Positions 52,562 through 62,281 of a DNA stretch of 64,000 nt are shown here, piece by piece. Each line of letters starts with the position of its first letter. The stretch's first letter is position 1. Below the pieces are notes generated by a model. The model saw only the letters and a program-made list of their open reading frames with translations, did no database searches and was not told the origin of the DNA. Location: assembly GCA_942493385.1 (NCBI GenBank), contig OW818699.1, forward strand, positions 2,294,001 through 2,358,000. The letters are read 5' to 3'. Origin of the DNA: UBA8389 sp942493385. Its GTDB lineage: Bacteria; Bacteroidota; Bacteroidia; Bacteroidales; UBA1402. The translations under genes were made by a program, and so were the position numbers.

Positions 52562-52669
52562 ATGCACGCTGAAAATTCAATTCAAAGAATAATTGCACAA
52601 TTTGATGATGATAAAATGATTTGGCCGGGACATGGAGATAATTGCAAATTAAAAGATATAATAATATAA
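52562..52669 (+). pseudogene. C-terminal fragment of a metallo-beta-lactamase-fold hydrolase
   Basis: 35 codons ending at 52669 with SIQRIIAQFDDDKMIWPGHGDNCKL. The WPGHG motif after a D-D-x-M-I strand is the C-terminal metal-ligand region of glyoxalase-II-like hydrolases. The N-terminal HxHxDH part is missing. The fragment directly abuts the ketoreductase fragment, so one deletion probably removed the 3' end of one gene and the 5' end of the next. Confidence 0.5.
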
Positions 52670-53703
52670 TGAATATATATAAATTAAAAGTCTGTGCAGA
52701 AGGAGATATATCTTTACTTTTAGATTTTTTAAAGAAACACTGGCAATTAGATCATGTGTTTGTTAAATCTATAGAGTTAATGCGTTTCCAGCATTATAAT
52801 CCTATAAAGAATGAATATAACTTTATTTTAGGTATAAACACTCAAACTGATGAAATTGATGGCTTAATTGGATTAATACCTCTAAGCCAATATGATCCTG
52901 AATTAGCAAAATACAATGAAACATGGGGAGGAATTTGGAAAGTACGTTCAGATGTAAAGAACAGTGAAATAGGAATGCTAGGATTGCTTCTATTTGAAGA
53001 ATTTCATAAATACACTAGCCATGGTAGCCTAGGAATGAGTAAAATAGCAACAAAACTGCATGCTATTATGAAATATAGTATTTGTATTCTAAATCAATAT
53101 TACTTGTTGAATAGTGAATGCAAAAATTTTAAAATAGCGATTATCCCAGATAAATTTAAGAAAATAAATAATTCCGTAGTAACCTCAGATTATACCATAG
53201 TAAGAATCAATAATATTACAGATGTTCCTGATTCAGCAATTGATGGAGTTTATTACCCAAAAAAAAGCCTTACTTACTTGAAAAATAGATTTCAACTACA
53301 CCCAGTTTATAATTATAAGTTTTGGGGCATTTCTGATAAAAATACATTACTAAAAACAATTCTCGTTACAAGAGCAATTGAGATAAATGACAGTAAAGTT
53401 ATCCGAATTGTAGATGTCTTTGGTCCTCTTGAGGGATTAGGTTCTTTAAAATCTAGATTATTAGAATTATTAAAAGAAGAGTCAGCAGAATATATTGATA
53501 TAATGAATTATGGAGTTTCACCACTGGTATTTGAGAAATTAGGGTTTGATCATTTGGATGTAAATGGTGAGATTATTATCCCAAATTACTTTGAACCCTT
53601 TATTCAGCAAAATATTGTAATTCAATGTGCTTATAAAGCTCCGTACAATTATGTGATGTTTAAAGGAGATTCTGATCAAGATAGGCCCAATATTATAGAT
53701 TAA
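52669..53703 (+). CDS. Probable GNAT-like acyltransferase of the polysaccharide locus
   Basis: A 344-residue soluble protein. The start at 52669 overlaps the preceding stop (TAATG) and removes a nine-residue unsupported extension. The N-terminal CAEGDISLLLDFLKKHWQLDH and the GLIGLIPLSQYD and WGGIWKVRSDVKNSEIGMLGLLLFEEF segments resemble a GNAT fold with an acyl-CoA/ACP binding turn. The second half has VVDVFGPLEGLGSL-like features of a duplicated acyltransferase domain. I infer an acyl transfer to an amino sugar, in keeping with the adjacent ACP. Confidence 0.55.
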   Translation: MNIYKLKVCAEGDISLLLDFLKKHWQLDHVFVKSIELMRFQHYNPIKNEYNFILGINTQTDEIDGLIGLIPLSQYDPELAKYNETWGGIWKVRSDVKNSEIGMLGLLLFEEFHKYTSHGSLGMSKIATKLHAIMKYSICILNQYYLLNSECKNFKIAIIPDKFKKINNSVVTSDYTIVRINNITDVPDSAIDGVYYPKKSLTYLKNRFQLHPVYNYKFWGISDKNTLLKTILVTRAIEINDSKVIRIVDVFGPLEGLGSLKSRLLELLKEESAEYIDIMNYGVSPLVFEKLGFDHLDVNGEIIIPNYFEPFIQQNIVIQCAYKAPYNYVMFKGDSDQDRPNIID

Positions 53704-53707
53704 AGTA

Positions 53708-54682
53708 ATGAATTCGAAAGTAACAATAGTTATGTATCATTATGTTCGTGACATAGTGAATAGTCGGTTTCCTGAAATAAAAGGATTGGATATCAGGCAA
53801 TTCAAAGAACAAATATTATATCTCAAAAAATTTTACAATTTTATAACAATGGAACAATTGATCGATTCCATTGATAATCAAACCTCACTTCCCCCAAAAG
53901 CAGTATTACTTACCTTTGATGATGCATATATTGATCATTTTACATATGTTTTCCCAGTATTGGTAGGACACAATATACAGGGCTCCTTTTTTCCTCCTGT
54001 TAAGGCAATCACAGAGCATCAAGTATTAGATGTAAATAAAATTCATTTTATTTTAGCGTCTTGTGCAGACAAGAAACACATAGTTGATGATATCTATAAA
54101 CTTCTAAATAAATACAGAGCAGTATTCAAACTTGAATCCAACGAATTCTATTATAATGAGATTGCAAAAGCGAGCAGATATGATTCCGAAGAAGTAATAT
54201 TCATAAAACGTATACTTCAGGTTCAACTTGTTGAAGAGTTACGGAAAATTATAACTAACGAATTATTCTTCAAGTTTGTTGGAATTCCTGAAGATTCTTT
54301 TTCTAAAGAATTATACATGAGCATTGACCAGATTAAAACCATGAAAAAATTTGGAATGCACATTGGTTCACATGGATATGATCATTATTGGTTGAATTCA
54401 TTGTCGAAAGAAAAACAAAAAAATGAAATTGAAAAGTCGTTAGAATTTATTTCAAAAATTGGAGGGGATATTAATAATTGGACAATGTGTTATCCTTATG
54501 GAGCATATAATGATGATACGCTTGATTTATTAAGTAAATATAAATGCAAAGTAGCATTTTCTACAAACATAGCTATTGCCGATACTCAGAAGGAGAATAA
54601 ATATACGCTTTCGAGATTAGATACAAATGATTTACCAAAGGATTATAATGCTACTACTAATATATGGCTTCCAATTGGATAA
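53708..54682 (+). CDS. Polysaccharide deacetylase (NodB family)
   Basis: A 324-residue CE4 esterase-like protein. MYHYVRD near the start, LLTFDDAYIDHF (Asp-Asp metal/base motif) at about 75-86, SHGYDHYWL supplying the H-x3-H metal ligands, and MCYPYGAYND are the NodB motifs in order. No signal peptide is evident, so it would act on cytosolic precursors or lipid-linked sugars. A middle insertion of about 100 residues (about 110-210) separates the motifs. Confidence 0.85.
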   Translation: MNSKVTIVMYHYVRDIVNSRFPEIKGLDIRQFKEQILYLKKFYNFITMEQLIDSIDNQTSLPPKAVLLTFDDAYIDHFTYVFPVLVGHNIQGSFFPPVKAITEHQVLDVNKIHFILASCADKKHIVDDIYKLLNKYRAVFKLESNEFYYNEIAKASRYDSEEVIFIKRILQVQLVEELRKIITNELFFKFVGIPEDSFSKELYMSIDQIKTMKKFGMHIGSHGYDHYWLNSLSKEKQKNEIEKSLEFISKIGGDINNWTMCYPYGAYNDDTLDLLSKYKCKVAFSTNIAIADTQKENKYTLSRLDTNDLPKDYNATTNIWLPIG

Positions 54683-54739
54683 TTAAATTCTTCAAAAATC
54701 ATATAAAAATTGATTTATTAATTTAGGATTTACAGAAAT

Positions 54740-55720
54740 ATGAAAAGAAGTATTTTATTAATTGGAGCTGGTCAATTAGGCAGTAGACATCTACAGGCAT
54801 TAGCTTTATTCGAAAGCTCATGTGAGATTTATGTAATAGATCCATTTCAAACCAGTCTAAATATAGCCAAAACTCGTTTTGAGGAAGTCAAGGGTTTTGA
54901 AAAACATAGGATAACATACATCTCAACTATACAAGAACTTGAAGAGGACAGATTTGATCTTGCCATTATTGCAACAAATTCAAATATTCGTGGCAATGTA
55001 ATTAAAGATCTGCTTAACCAATCAAAAGTAGAATTCTTTATACTTGAAAAAGTACTTTTCCAAACGATTCAAGTGTATGAAGAAATTAATTATTTATTTA
55101 AAATAACAAATTCAAAAGCATTCGTTAATACCCCAGGGAGAACGTTCAAATTGTATCAAGATTTAAAGAGTTCTCTCTCTCCCAATGAACCAGTTCAAAT
55201 GGAAATAATTGGGTCTAATTGGGGTCTAGGATGTAATAGTATTCATTTTATTGATTTGTTTAACTTTTTAACAGATGAATTAATTACAGATTGGAATAAT
55301 AATCTTGATGCAAATTTCATAAACAGCAAACGTGAAGGATTTAAAGAATTTTTTGGAAATATAAACGGCCAAACTCAAAATGGAAGCAGATTAAATATAA
55401 CATGTTTTTTGAATGATAACCCAGTGAATTACTCAATTCGTATCTCAACACCATCTAAACGTTTTGTTATCGAACCTGGAATATGTAAAGCATATAAGGC
55501 TGATGCAGAATCAAATTGGATCGTTAAAGAAATCTCTGCTAACTTCCCTTTTCAAAGTCAGCTTACTCATAAGGTAGTGAAAGAACTTTTTGAAAAAGGA
55601 ACTTGTGACCTTACGCCATACGAGCTTTCAATTGAATTACATAAACCATTCGTGAGTACAATCCTAAAACATTATAATAATTTCCAAAATAATACAAAAG
55701 AGATATGTCCGATAACTTAA
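54740..55720 (+). CDS. Gfo/Idh/MocA-family oxidoreductase, first of two
   Basis: A 326-residue protein with the Rossmann start LLIGAGQLGSRHLQAL and LAIIATNSNIRG. The usual EKP catalytic motif reads LEKVLF, so Pro is replaced. The C-terminal alpha/beta domain is present. It overlaps the second oxidoreductase by 16 bp. The two probably act on the same or consecutive sugar intermediates. Confidence 0.75.
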   Translation: MKRSILLIGAGQLGSRHLQALALFESSCEIYVIDPFQTSLNIAKTRFEEVKGFEKHRITYISTIQELEEDRFDLAIIATNSNIRGNVIKDLLNQSKVEFFILEKVLFQTIQVYEEINYLFKITNSKAFVNTPGRTFKLYQDLKSSLSPNEPVQMEIIGSNWGLGCNSIHFIDLFNFLTDELITDWNNNLDANFINSKREGFKEFFGNINGQTQNGSRLNITCFLNDNPVNYSIRISTPSKRFVIEPGICKAYKADAESNWIVKEISANFPFQSQLTHKVVKELFEKGTCDLTPYELSIELHKPFVSTILKHYNNFQNNTKEICPIT

Positions 55721-56655
55721 GTGTACTTGTAGTTGGTGCAGGATTAATCGCAAGAGAATATGTAAAAGTTCTGCTTGCTCAAAATAAAACTCCAATAGTG
55801 GTAAGCCGAGGGAAAGAGAAGGCAAAACAATTGAAGGAACATTTTCCAAAAGTCATTGTAAAAACTGGGGGTTTAATATCTTACCTTGAGGAAAACAAGT
55901 GTCCAAATTACTCAATTGTTGCAACTTCCAGAGTAGATCTTGCATCGAATACAATTCTTTTAATAAATAAAGGGTGCAAACAAATCTTAGTTGAAAAACC
56001 ATTAACATACTCTCTGAATGAAGCCATTGAAATAAGAAATCTTGCCAATAATAAAAAAAGTAACGTATTTATTGCATTTAATCGCCGCGGATATCAATCT
56101 GTCCTAAAAGCAAAAAAAATGATAGAAGAAGATGGCGGAGTTTCTTCGTTTCATTTTAATTCAACAGAGGCCTTATTTACAATTATTCCTCACAATCATG
56201 ATAAGATGGACTTGGAATATCTTGGGATTGGTAATAGTTGTCACCCAATTGATACCGCCTTTTATCTGGGAGGAATGCCCAAAATGATAGATTGTAAATA
56301 CTATGGAAAAGGATTTTCAGTACATCCATCGGGCTCTATTTTCATTGGAATAGGCGAAACACAAACCGGCATTCCTTTTACCTATCATTCCAATTGGGAA
56401 GCACCTGGTAGATGGAGTATTGAGATAATGACAAAAAGAAGAAAATTATTATTTTCACCAATGGAAAGATTACAACAACAAAAATTAAATTCTTTTGCAA
56501 TTGAGGAGGTTCCTCTTGATTATTCACTCGACATTGATTATAAACCTGGATTTTATTATCAGGTTGAAGCCTTTTTGAAAAATGAGGGATTAGCTAATAT
56601 TGAAGAATTGGTTGATGAAATTGAGTTATTAAATAATATTTTCAATTACAAATAA
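55705..56655 (+). CDS. Gfo/Idh/MocA-family oxidoreductase, second of two
   Basis: A 316-residue protein: VLVVGAGLIAREYVKVL, then VEKPLTYSLNEA with the canonical EKP, RRGYQSVLKAKK, and GNSCHPIDTAFYLGG for substrate binding. It is translationally coupled to the gene before it. An NAD(P)-dependent sugar dehydrogenase or isomerase role is likely; the substrate is unknown. Confidence 0.82.
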   Translation: MSDNLSVLVVGAGLIAREYVKVLLAQNKTPIVVSRGKEKAKQLKEHFPKVIVKTGGLISYLEENKCPNYSIVATSRVDLASNTILLINKGCKQILVEKPLTYSLNEAIEIRNLANNKKSNVFIAFNRRGYQSVLKAKKMIEEDGGVSSFHFNSTEALFTIIPHNHDKMDLEYLGIGNSCHPIDTAFYLGGMPKMIDCKYYGKGFSVHPSGSIFIGIGETQTGIPFTYHSNWEAPGRWSIEIMTKRRKLLFSPMERLQQQKLNSFAIEEVPLDYSLDIDYKPGFYYQVEAFLKNEGLANIEELVDEIELLNNIFNYK

Positions 56656-56690
56656 TAGTCTATTTTTAATTATTCTATTGCTAATTATTT

Positions 56691-57353
56691 ATGTGTAAAA
56701 AAAAATTAAGAATTTTAGTACTTGGAGACTCTCTTTGTTTACCTAGAATTGAGCCTGAAAAAGTAGATTTATGGCAAACTTGGCCATATTTACTCCAAAT
56801 GAACAAGGATTTCGAAGTAATTCAATTAGGTATTGGGGGTGCTACAATCAAAGATTTATACGAACAATCCAATTATTATTTTCCAAGTTATCCAGATATT
56901 GTTATCATTCAGTCGGGTATTGTTGATTGTGCACCCCGCGCCCTTGGGAATTTAGAAAAGGAAATCATTAATAGTAATCGATTATTAAATTACCTTTTCA
57001 GTCATTTTTTTCCAATTAAATTTATGCGCAGAATTCGAAAAAAAACATATACAAATGCAAATGATTTCAGCTCTTATATATCTGAATTTAAAAATAGATT
57101 CTCGAATTCTAAAATTGTTTGGATTGGAATAGTTCCGGTTAGCGGTGATTATGAAAAAAAGGTTCCTGGAATTTTAAAAAATATATCAAAATATAATAAA
57201 ATCATTGCAGAGAAACTTACAGATAATAATATTTTTTGCAGTACTGATGCAATTCCATTAGATGGAATAATGTCAGATCACCATCATTTAAGTTCAATTG
57301 GTCATGAATGGATATTTAAACAAATATCACGCAATATTTCAACGAAATGTTGA
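56691..57353 (+). CDS. SGNH-family hydrolase / deacylase
   Basis: A 220-residue protein with the four SGNH blocks: ILVLGDSLCLP (Ser nucleophile), LGIGGATI (Gly), IIQSGIVDCAPR (a degenerate Asn block) and SDHHHLSSIGH (D-x2-H). There is no signal peptide. It could remove or transfer O-acyl groups on the repeat unit. It is the last intact gene before the insertion element. Confidence 0.78.
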   Translation: MCKKKLRILVLGDSLCLPRIEPEKVDLWQTWPYLLQMNKDFEVIQLGIGGATIKDLYEQSNYYFPSYPDIVIIQSGIVDCAPRALGNLEKEIINSNRLLNYLFSHFFPIKFMRRIRKKTYTNANDFSSYISEFKNRFSNSKIVWIGIVPVSGDYEKKVPGILKNISKYNKIIAEKLTDNNIFCSTDAIPLDGIMSDHHHLSSIGHEWIFKQISRNISTKC

Positions 57354-57528
57354 AAATAGAATAATCAATATTGAGCCCACTCCGAAAAGTCTTTTCATAA
57401 TTAAACATCACTATATTGCTAATATAAAACATCTGAATATTAGTTAATATATCATATAATGAGACTATTAACATGATTCTTTAATTATTATTTATTATCT
57501 TCACGGCTGAAATTTCAAATCACATCAA

Positions 57529-59053
57529 ATGTTCAAGCAGACATACAAGGACACCCAATTTGACATGTTCGGCAGCGTAGAAGGCGTGCTGGTGGGCCAA
57601 TCGCTCATGGAATACAATAATGAAAAGGGTTGGCACAACCAATTCCGCAAGCAGGTATCAGGCCGCATCGACGAATTTATTTTTAAAGTGCTGTATGACA
57701 GCGGCATGGGTGCTCCGAATGCCTCCATCTCAACAATTAGGGGAATGATGATTCTCAAGGAAGCCTTTGGCTGGAGCGATGCCGTCATGTTTGACAATTG
57801 CCGGTTCAATCTGCTGGTAAGGAGCGCATTGGGGCTTTTCAACCTAAACGACAGCTTGCCTGCCCCCTCGACCCACTACCTGCTTCGCAGCCGCATGTAC
57901 AATTACAACAAGCTGAATGGTGTGGATCTCATTGCCAAAACCTTCGAGACGATCACCGGCGGACAGGCCCTCTAGGTGAACGGCGAGAGCATTCGCATGG
58001 ACAGCAAGCTGATTAGCAGCAACATCGCCTTCTACTCCCGCTACGAGGTCATTCACCGCACCTTGCTAAAGTTCCTAAGTTCCGTCGACACGGCTCCCTT
58101 TAAGATGCTTTCCGGTGACGAGCGGGCCCTCATTGAAAGCCTGATGGGTGAAGATTCCCAGAAAACGGTCTATCGTAGCACGAAGGACCAGTTGACCAAG
58201 GGCCTTATATCCATAGGCTTGCTTATCGTCCGACTGCTGAAGCTGTATAGGGGCACGCTCTATAAGGCACAGGAGTACCAGTTGCTCAGCAGAGTCTTTC
58301 TGGATCAGTACGAGATGGATGGACCGAACAGGGTAAAATTGCTTGAGAACGAGAAGATTACATCCTCAAGCGTGCAATCCCCGGATGATCCGGATGCCTT
58401 CATTCGCAACAAGGGCAACCAAAGGGTCAAGTGTTACAGCGTCAACGTCACTGAGACCATTTCGGACGAGGGTTATCTTGACCTGATTACCGATGTGGAC
58501 TTTAGAAAGGCCAACACGGCTGACAAAGCCTTTGTCAAGGATGCCTCAAGGGCACCGATTTGGTGACGAGACAGCCGGTAAAGAGGGTCACGCTGACGGT
58601 GCCTACCAGAGTCCATCCAACGACAGGAAGGGCATCGACATGGTTTACACTGGCATCCAAGGATCCGTTCCGAGGTATATTACCGAACTGAAGCGCAACA
58701 GTTTGACAATGAAGGACAGCCAGACTGGAGATCTTATCACTGCCACCCCCACCAGGAGGGGCAAGGGCTGCAAGATCAAGAGCTGGAGCTTCCAGGACAG
58801 CGAAGGCAAACGGCACGACATCGGACTGGATGCTATTCGAGCTTCCAAGAAACGTGCCGAAATGATGCAGCGTCCGCCCGAAGAGCTGCGAAAGCGAAAC
58901 AACGTGGAGGCGACCATCTTCTTGCTCGGCCACCAGTTGCGAAATGCTAAAACTAAATACCGCGGCATCTACAAGCAGCAAGCATTGGCTTACTGTAGAT
59001 GCCTGTGGATAAACTTGGTCAGAATCGTGAACTTCGAGATGCAGGTGTGTTAA
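57529..59053 (+). pseudogene. IS1182-family transposase, interrupted
   Basis: The frame opens at ATG 57529 and runs to TAG 57973 (QAL-stop-VNGESIRMDSKL, continuing in frame to 58566). It then continues in another frame within 58493-59053 (DGAYQSPSNDRKGIDMVYTGIQG to the end), so at least one nonsense and one frameshift separate the parts. HxLLRSRMYNYN and GESIRMDSKLI are typical of the family's DDE transposases. A 540-codon enzyme is expected intact. It is not likely to be active. Confidence 0.85.
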
Positions 59054-59068
59054 AGAATGCAAAAACAA

Positions 59069-59116
59069 GCCAAATCCATGCCTTCAAGATGGATTTGGCG
59101 TCGTGAAAAGTTTTTT
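59069..59116 (+). terminator. Hairpin at the end of the transposase gene
   Basis: Perfect 11-bp stem (59069-59079 with 59089-59099) and 9-nt loop, followed after about 12 nt by a run of six T. It is placed just downstream of the transposase stop. The gap before the T-run makes a strong terminator uncertain. Confidence 0.45.
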
Positions 59117-59249
59117 AGGCCTCTGAGAATCGGATATTCCGAGGAAAAATACTCCCAATCGGGAATTTTGGATTCTGGCTTGAGTATGAAATTTTAAGAA
59201 AATCCACTTATTGGAGTGGGCTCAATATTTATTAAAATAAATTACACTA

Positions 59250-60695
59250 GTGGCTGGTTTCAAAGAAATACTTAAACATGGCAGAAATTACCTTGCAGCA
59301 AATCTTGCTACCAAAGCGCTGGCGTTTATTTCAATACCAATTTATACCCGATTATTATCTACCGAAGAATATGGAGTTGTTAGTATATTTTTAGGAGTGG
59401 CAGGTATATTAGGAAGTGTTATGGCATTGAGTATGGATCGTTCCATTAGTAGATATTATTTTGATCAAAAAAGTTTAGACGATTTTAAACAATTTAATGG
59501 CACTTCATTAATACTATCAATTATAGCATTCCTTCTAAACTCTTTATTGCTCTTAATTTTTGCTGAGAATTTTGGAAACAAAGTTGGTCTTGAAAAAAAT
59601 GTTGTTTATCTTCTCATTCCTTTTACATTAATAAACATTATAGGTTTAATGTTTGAGCAGATAAACGGAGCTCAAAAGCAAAGTAAAATAATTGCCATAA
59701 CATCGCTTTATCGAGTATATGTAGGTTTTGCATTATCTATACTATTCATTCTGCTTTTTTCTTCATACAAAGACTTTGGCTTAATATATGGACAAATTAT
59801 TGCAGGGATTCTAATTTCAATTTATTGGATTAAGAAAATTACTCCTTTCTTTAAACTTAAATTTAATCGATCATATATAAAATATATATTTACCTATTCT
59901 GTACCTTTGATTCCTTATGCTTTAAGCGGAGTTATTATTGAGCAATTCGGGAAAATTGCCATTGGGAACTCAGTAAGTATAAGTAATGCTGGATTTTATA
60001 CATTGGCTGCATCAATTGGGGGTCTTGTAAGTATCGTCATTGGTGTAACACACCAAGCCTGGAATCCATATTACATGGAATACATGAATTCCAAAAATTA
60101 CAAACAACTTGATAGTGATTTTATAAAGATATTTAAACTTACTATTGCAACAGCTTTATTTATTACGTGCTTTGGTCATGAAATTGGACTATTACTTGCC
60201 AAAAAGGAATTTACAGAATCACTGTATTTAATTCCAATTTTCACAATCGGATACATTTTTTACCAATTATCATATACATTTTTACGAAACTTTGGATATT
60301 CTAAGAGTACACAATATATGACCGTTACTGTGCTTATCAGCGGAATTAGCAACGTGCTTCTCAACCTAATTCTCATCCCTCGCTTTGGAGAATTAGGTGC
60401 TGCTTTATCGTTTGTTGCAGCCTACATTATTATGACAATATTGGCATGGGCTATCAATACCTTTTTAGTTAAATTGCATGCAACTTCCATAAAATTATTG
60501 TATCTACCAATGCTTATTGCGATACCATTCTATGTATTAATTTATATTATTTCCTTTATGGATTTAACGTTCTATTCAATATTTTTAAAATTATTATTAT
60601 TAATTACTTTTTTGGCAGTTATTTTTTATAAGGATAGAAAAACTATTTTTGATTTAGTTCACAAGCTCTTTAATAAAAAAAAACATAACAAATAA
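59250..60695 (+). CDS. wzx: Wzx-like polysaccharide flippase
   Basis: A 481-residue inner-membrane protein with about 12-14 predicted TM segments and the MATE/Wzx-type start (KHGRNYLAANLATKALAFISIPIYTRLLSTEEYG). It flips lipid-linked repeat units to the periplasm. Translation starts at GTG 59250. The insertion element's right end lies just upstream, so any native promoter or coupling to the preceding gene has been displaced. The next gene begins 1 bp after its stop. Confidence 0.9.
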   Translation: MAGFKEILKHGRNYLAANLATKALAFISIPIYTRLLSTEEYGVVSIFLGVAGILGSVMALSMDRSISRYYFDQKSLDDFKQFNGTSLILSIIAFLLNSLLLLIFAENFGNKVGLEKNVVYLLIPFTLINIIGLMFEQINGAQKQSKIIAITSLYRVYVGFALSILFILLFSSYKDFGLIYGQIIAGILISIYWIKKITPFFKLKFNRSYIKYIFTYSVPLIPYALSGVIIEQFGKIAIGNSVSISNAGFYTLAASIGGLVSIVIGVTHQAWNPYYMEYMNSKNYKQLDSDFIKIFKLTIATALFITCFGHEIGLLLAKKEFTESLYLIPIFTIGYIFYQLSYTFLRNFGYSKSTQYMTVTVLISGISNVLLNLILIPRFGELGAALSFVAAYIIMTILAWAINTFLVKLHATSIKLLYLPMLIAIPFYVLIYIISFMDLTFYSIFLKLLLLITFLAVIFYKDRKTIFDLVHKLFNKKKHNK

Positions 60696-60696
60696 T

Positions 60697-62028
60697 ATGC
60701 AATTGATTCACAAATTCCATAAAATGGAATCAGAATATAGATTATTTGATATTGGGAAAGAAATCGATCTACCAATTTGGGATATTGTTCGATATCATGT
60801 ATATCTTAAATATTGCTATCCTGAAGATGAACGAATAAAACTATCAATTATTTCTAAGCATAAACCAGTAGAATATTTGTTACTTCTTTGGCAATTCATT
60901 GTATTCATAAAAGGAATACTTTTTCGAAAAGGGGAAAATATTATTCTATCTGCATCCAGATATCTTAACAAGGATGGAAAATATTTTGATAAATCAATAA
61001 TGCCGATTATTGACGTTCTTGGAAGTAATTACTTAGTAATAGAAACAATATTGGGAAAGAGAGTTGCATACCATTACATTATTAATTTAAATACAATAAT
61101 AAGGCACTTTTTCCCTTTGAAAAAGATACCCTTAAAATATTTTGCAAAAATAAATGATGCATTGAAGCAAAATCTTGGCGAAAACAGGATTACTCATGAT
61201 GAACTAAACAAGATTTATTCTAATTATCTATCGGACTATTATTTTTATAAATTCATATTTCGCATTAAAAGAACAAAAAAACTTATTATTTCTACAGGAA
61301 ATCCAAAAGCGTTATTGTTTGCTGCTAATAAATTGAAAATAAAAACATACCTATTGCAGCATGCAGGAATAGAATTCGACGAAATTGATTACTCATATCC
61401 AAAGGGAATTGATAGGTTCTCTAATATTTTATTTCCACAGCAAGTGCTTACTTTTGGAGAGTATTGGTGTAAAAACATGAATGTCCCTGCTGTAAAGATA
61501 ACTTCGATAGGTAATAACTTTTTCAATTTTAAACCAAACTTGCAATCTGATGATTCTATACTTATAATTTCTACAATAATTCATGGAAATAAGTTAAGAA
61601 CTTTAACAAAAGATATAGCTGATTTGAATTCAAAACTTAGACTAGTCTACAAATTGCATCCAAATGAATTTCATCTAAAAAACGAATATATTGATTATTT
61701 TAAAAATAGCTCAAATGTTAAAGTAGTAACTACTGAGACTGATACAAATATCTTGATTGCAAAATCACAATTGGTTGTTCTTATTGTATCTGCTGTAATA
61801 TACGAAGCACTTAATCAGAACAAAAAAGTAGCTATTTTTAAAAGACTTAATTATGAGCGCCAATTAACTCTTTCGAGCCTTTCGAATGTTTATTTTTTTG
61901 ATTCCATTGAGGAGTTCTTTAAAATATTATCTAAAAATACTATTGACCAAGATACCAATTTTTATAAGCCAACAGACTATACTGTAATACATGGATTGCT
62001 TAATGAGTGTCCTAAATTCAAAGTTTAA
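60697..62028 (+). CDS. Candidate GT-B glycosyltransferase (capsule synthesis type)
   Basis: A 443-residue soluble protein not assignable to a named family by eye. KLIISTGNPKALLFAANKLKIKTYLLQHAGIEFDE and LRLVYKLHPNEFHLKNEY resemble the nucleotide-binding half of GT-B transferases of the capsule (KpsC/sialyltransferase-like or CDP-glycerol) group. VSAVIYEALNQNKKVAIFKR near the C-terminus fits the second Rossmann domain. As the only transferase-like gene close to the legionaminate operon, it is a candidate legionaminyl transferase; this is inference from context. Confidence 0.55.
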   Translation: MQLIHKFHKMESEYRLFDIGKEIDLPIWDIVRYHVYLKYCYPEDERIKLSIISKHKPVEYLLLLWQFIVFIKGILFRKGENIILSASRYLNKDGKYFDKSIMPIIDVLGSNYLVIETILGKRVAYHYIINLNTIIRHFFPLKKIPLKYFAKINDALKQNLGENRITHDELNKIYSNYLSDYYFYKFIFRIKRTKKLIISTGNPKALLFAANKLKIKTYLLQHAGIEFDEIDYSYPKGIDRFSNILFPQQVLTFGEYWCKNMNVPAVKITSIGNNFFNFKPNLQSDDSILIISTIIHGNKLRTLTKDIADLNSKLRLVYKLHPNEFHLKNEYIDYFKNSSNVKVVTTETDTNILIAKSQLVVLIVSAVIYEALNQNKKVAIFKRLNYERQLTLSSLSNVYFFDSIEEFFKILSKNTIDQDTNFYKPTDYTVIHGLLNECPKFKV

Positions 62029-62281
62029 CACAATTATTTTTAGAGGTTTAACTATTTCATTTCTTTCCTGTTTTTCCGTTTTTATTTTTATCCGATTAAA
62101 TCTAAATTTGTAGTATTTTTCCATTTGCCTTCAGGTTAAATAACAATAGGCTTGCCACAGGATTAGATAATTGATTTTCTTCTAAATGCCTCGTGTTATT
62201 GTCTCTTATACTTATCTCAAAAATTGAGAATTTTGTTTTCTAATTGAATCTTTATTAAAATAGTTTATCTTTTTCAACAAT

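Larger units (their letters stand above)
57367..59229. mobile_element. Degenerate IS1182-type insertion sequence
   Basis: Perfect 17-bp inverted ends AATATTGAGCCCACTCC (57367-57383) and its complement (59213-59229). Because AATATT is itself palindromic, the element may be 57373-59223 flanked by a 6-bp AATATT target duplication. It contains one transposase reading frame broken by a stop codon and by frameshift. The G+C content is clearly higher than the flanking capsule genes. It lies between the SGNH gene and wzx, its right end 20 bp before the wzx GTG. Confidence 0.85.

Noticed and set aside
58535..59068. Minus-strand frame across the transposase
   Set aside because: Lies opposite the broken transposase and has no family features.
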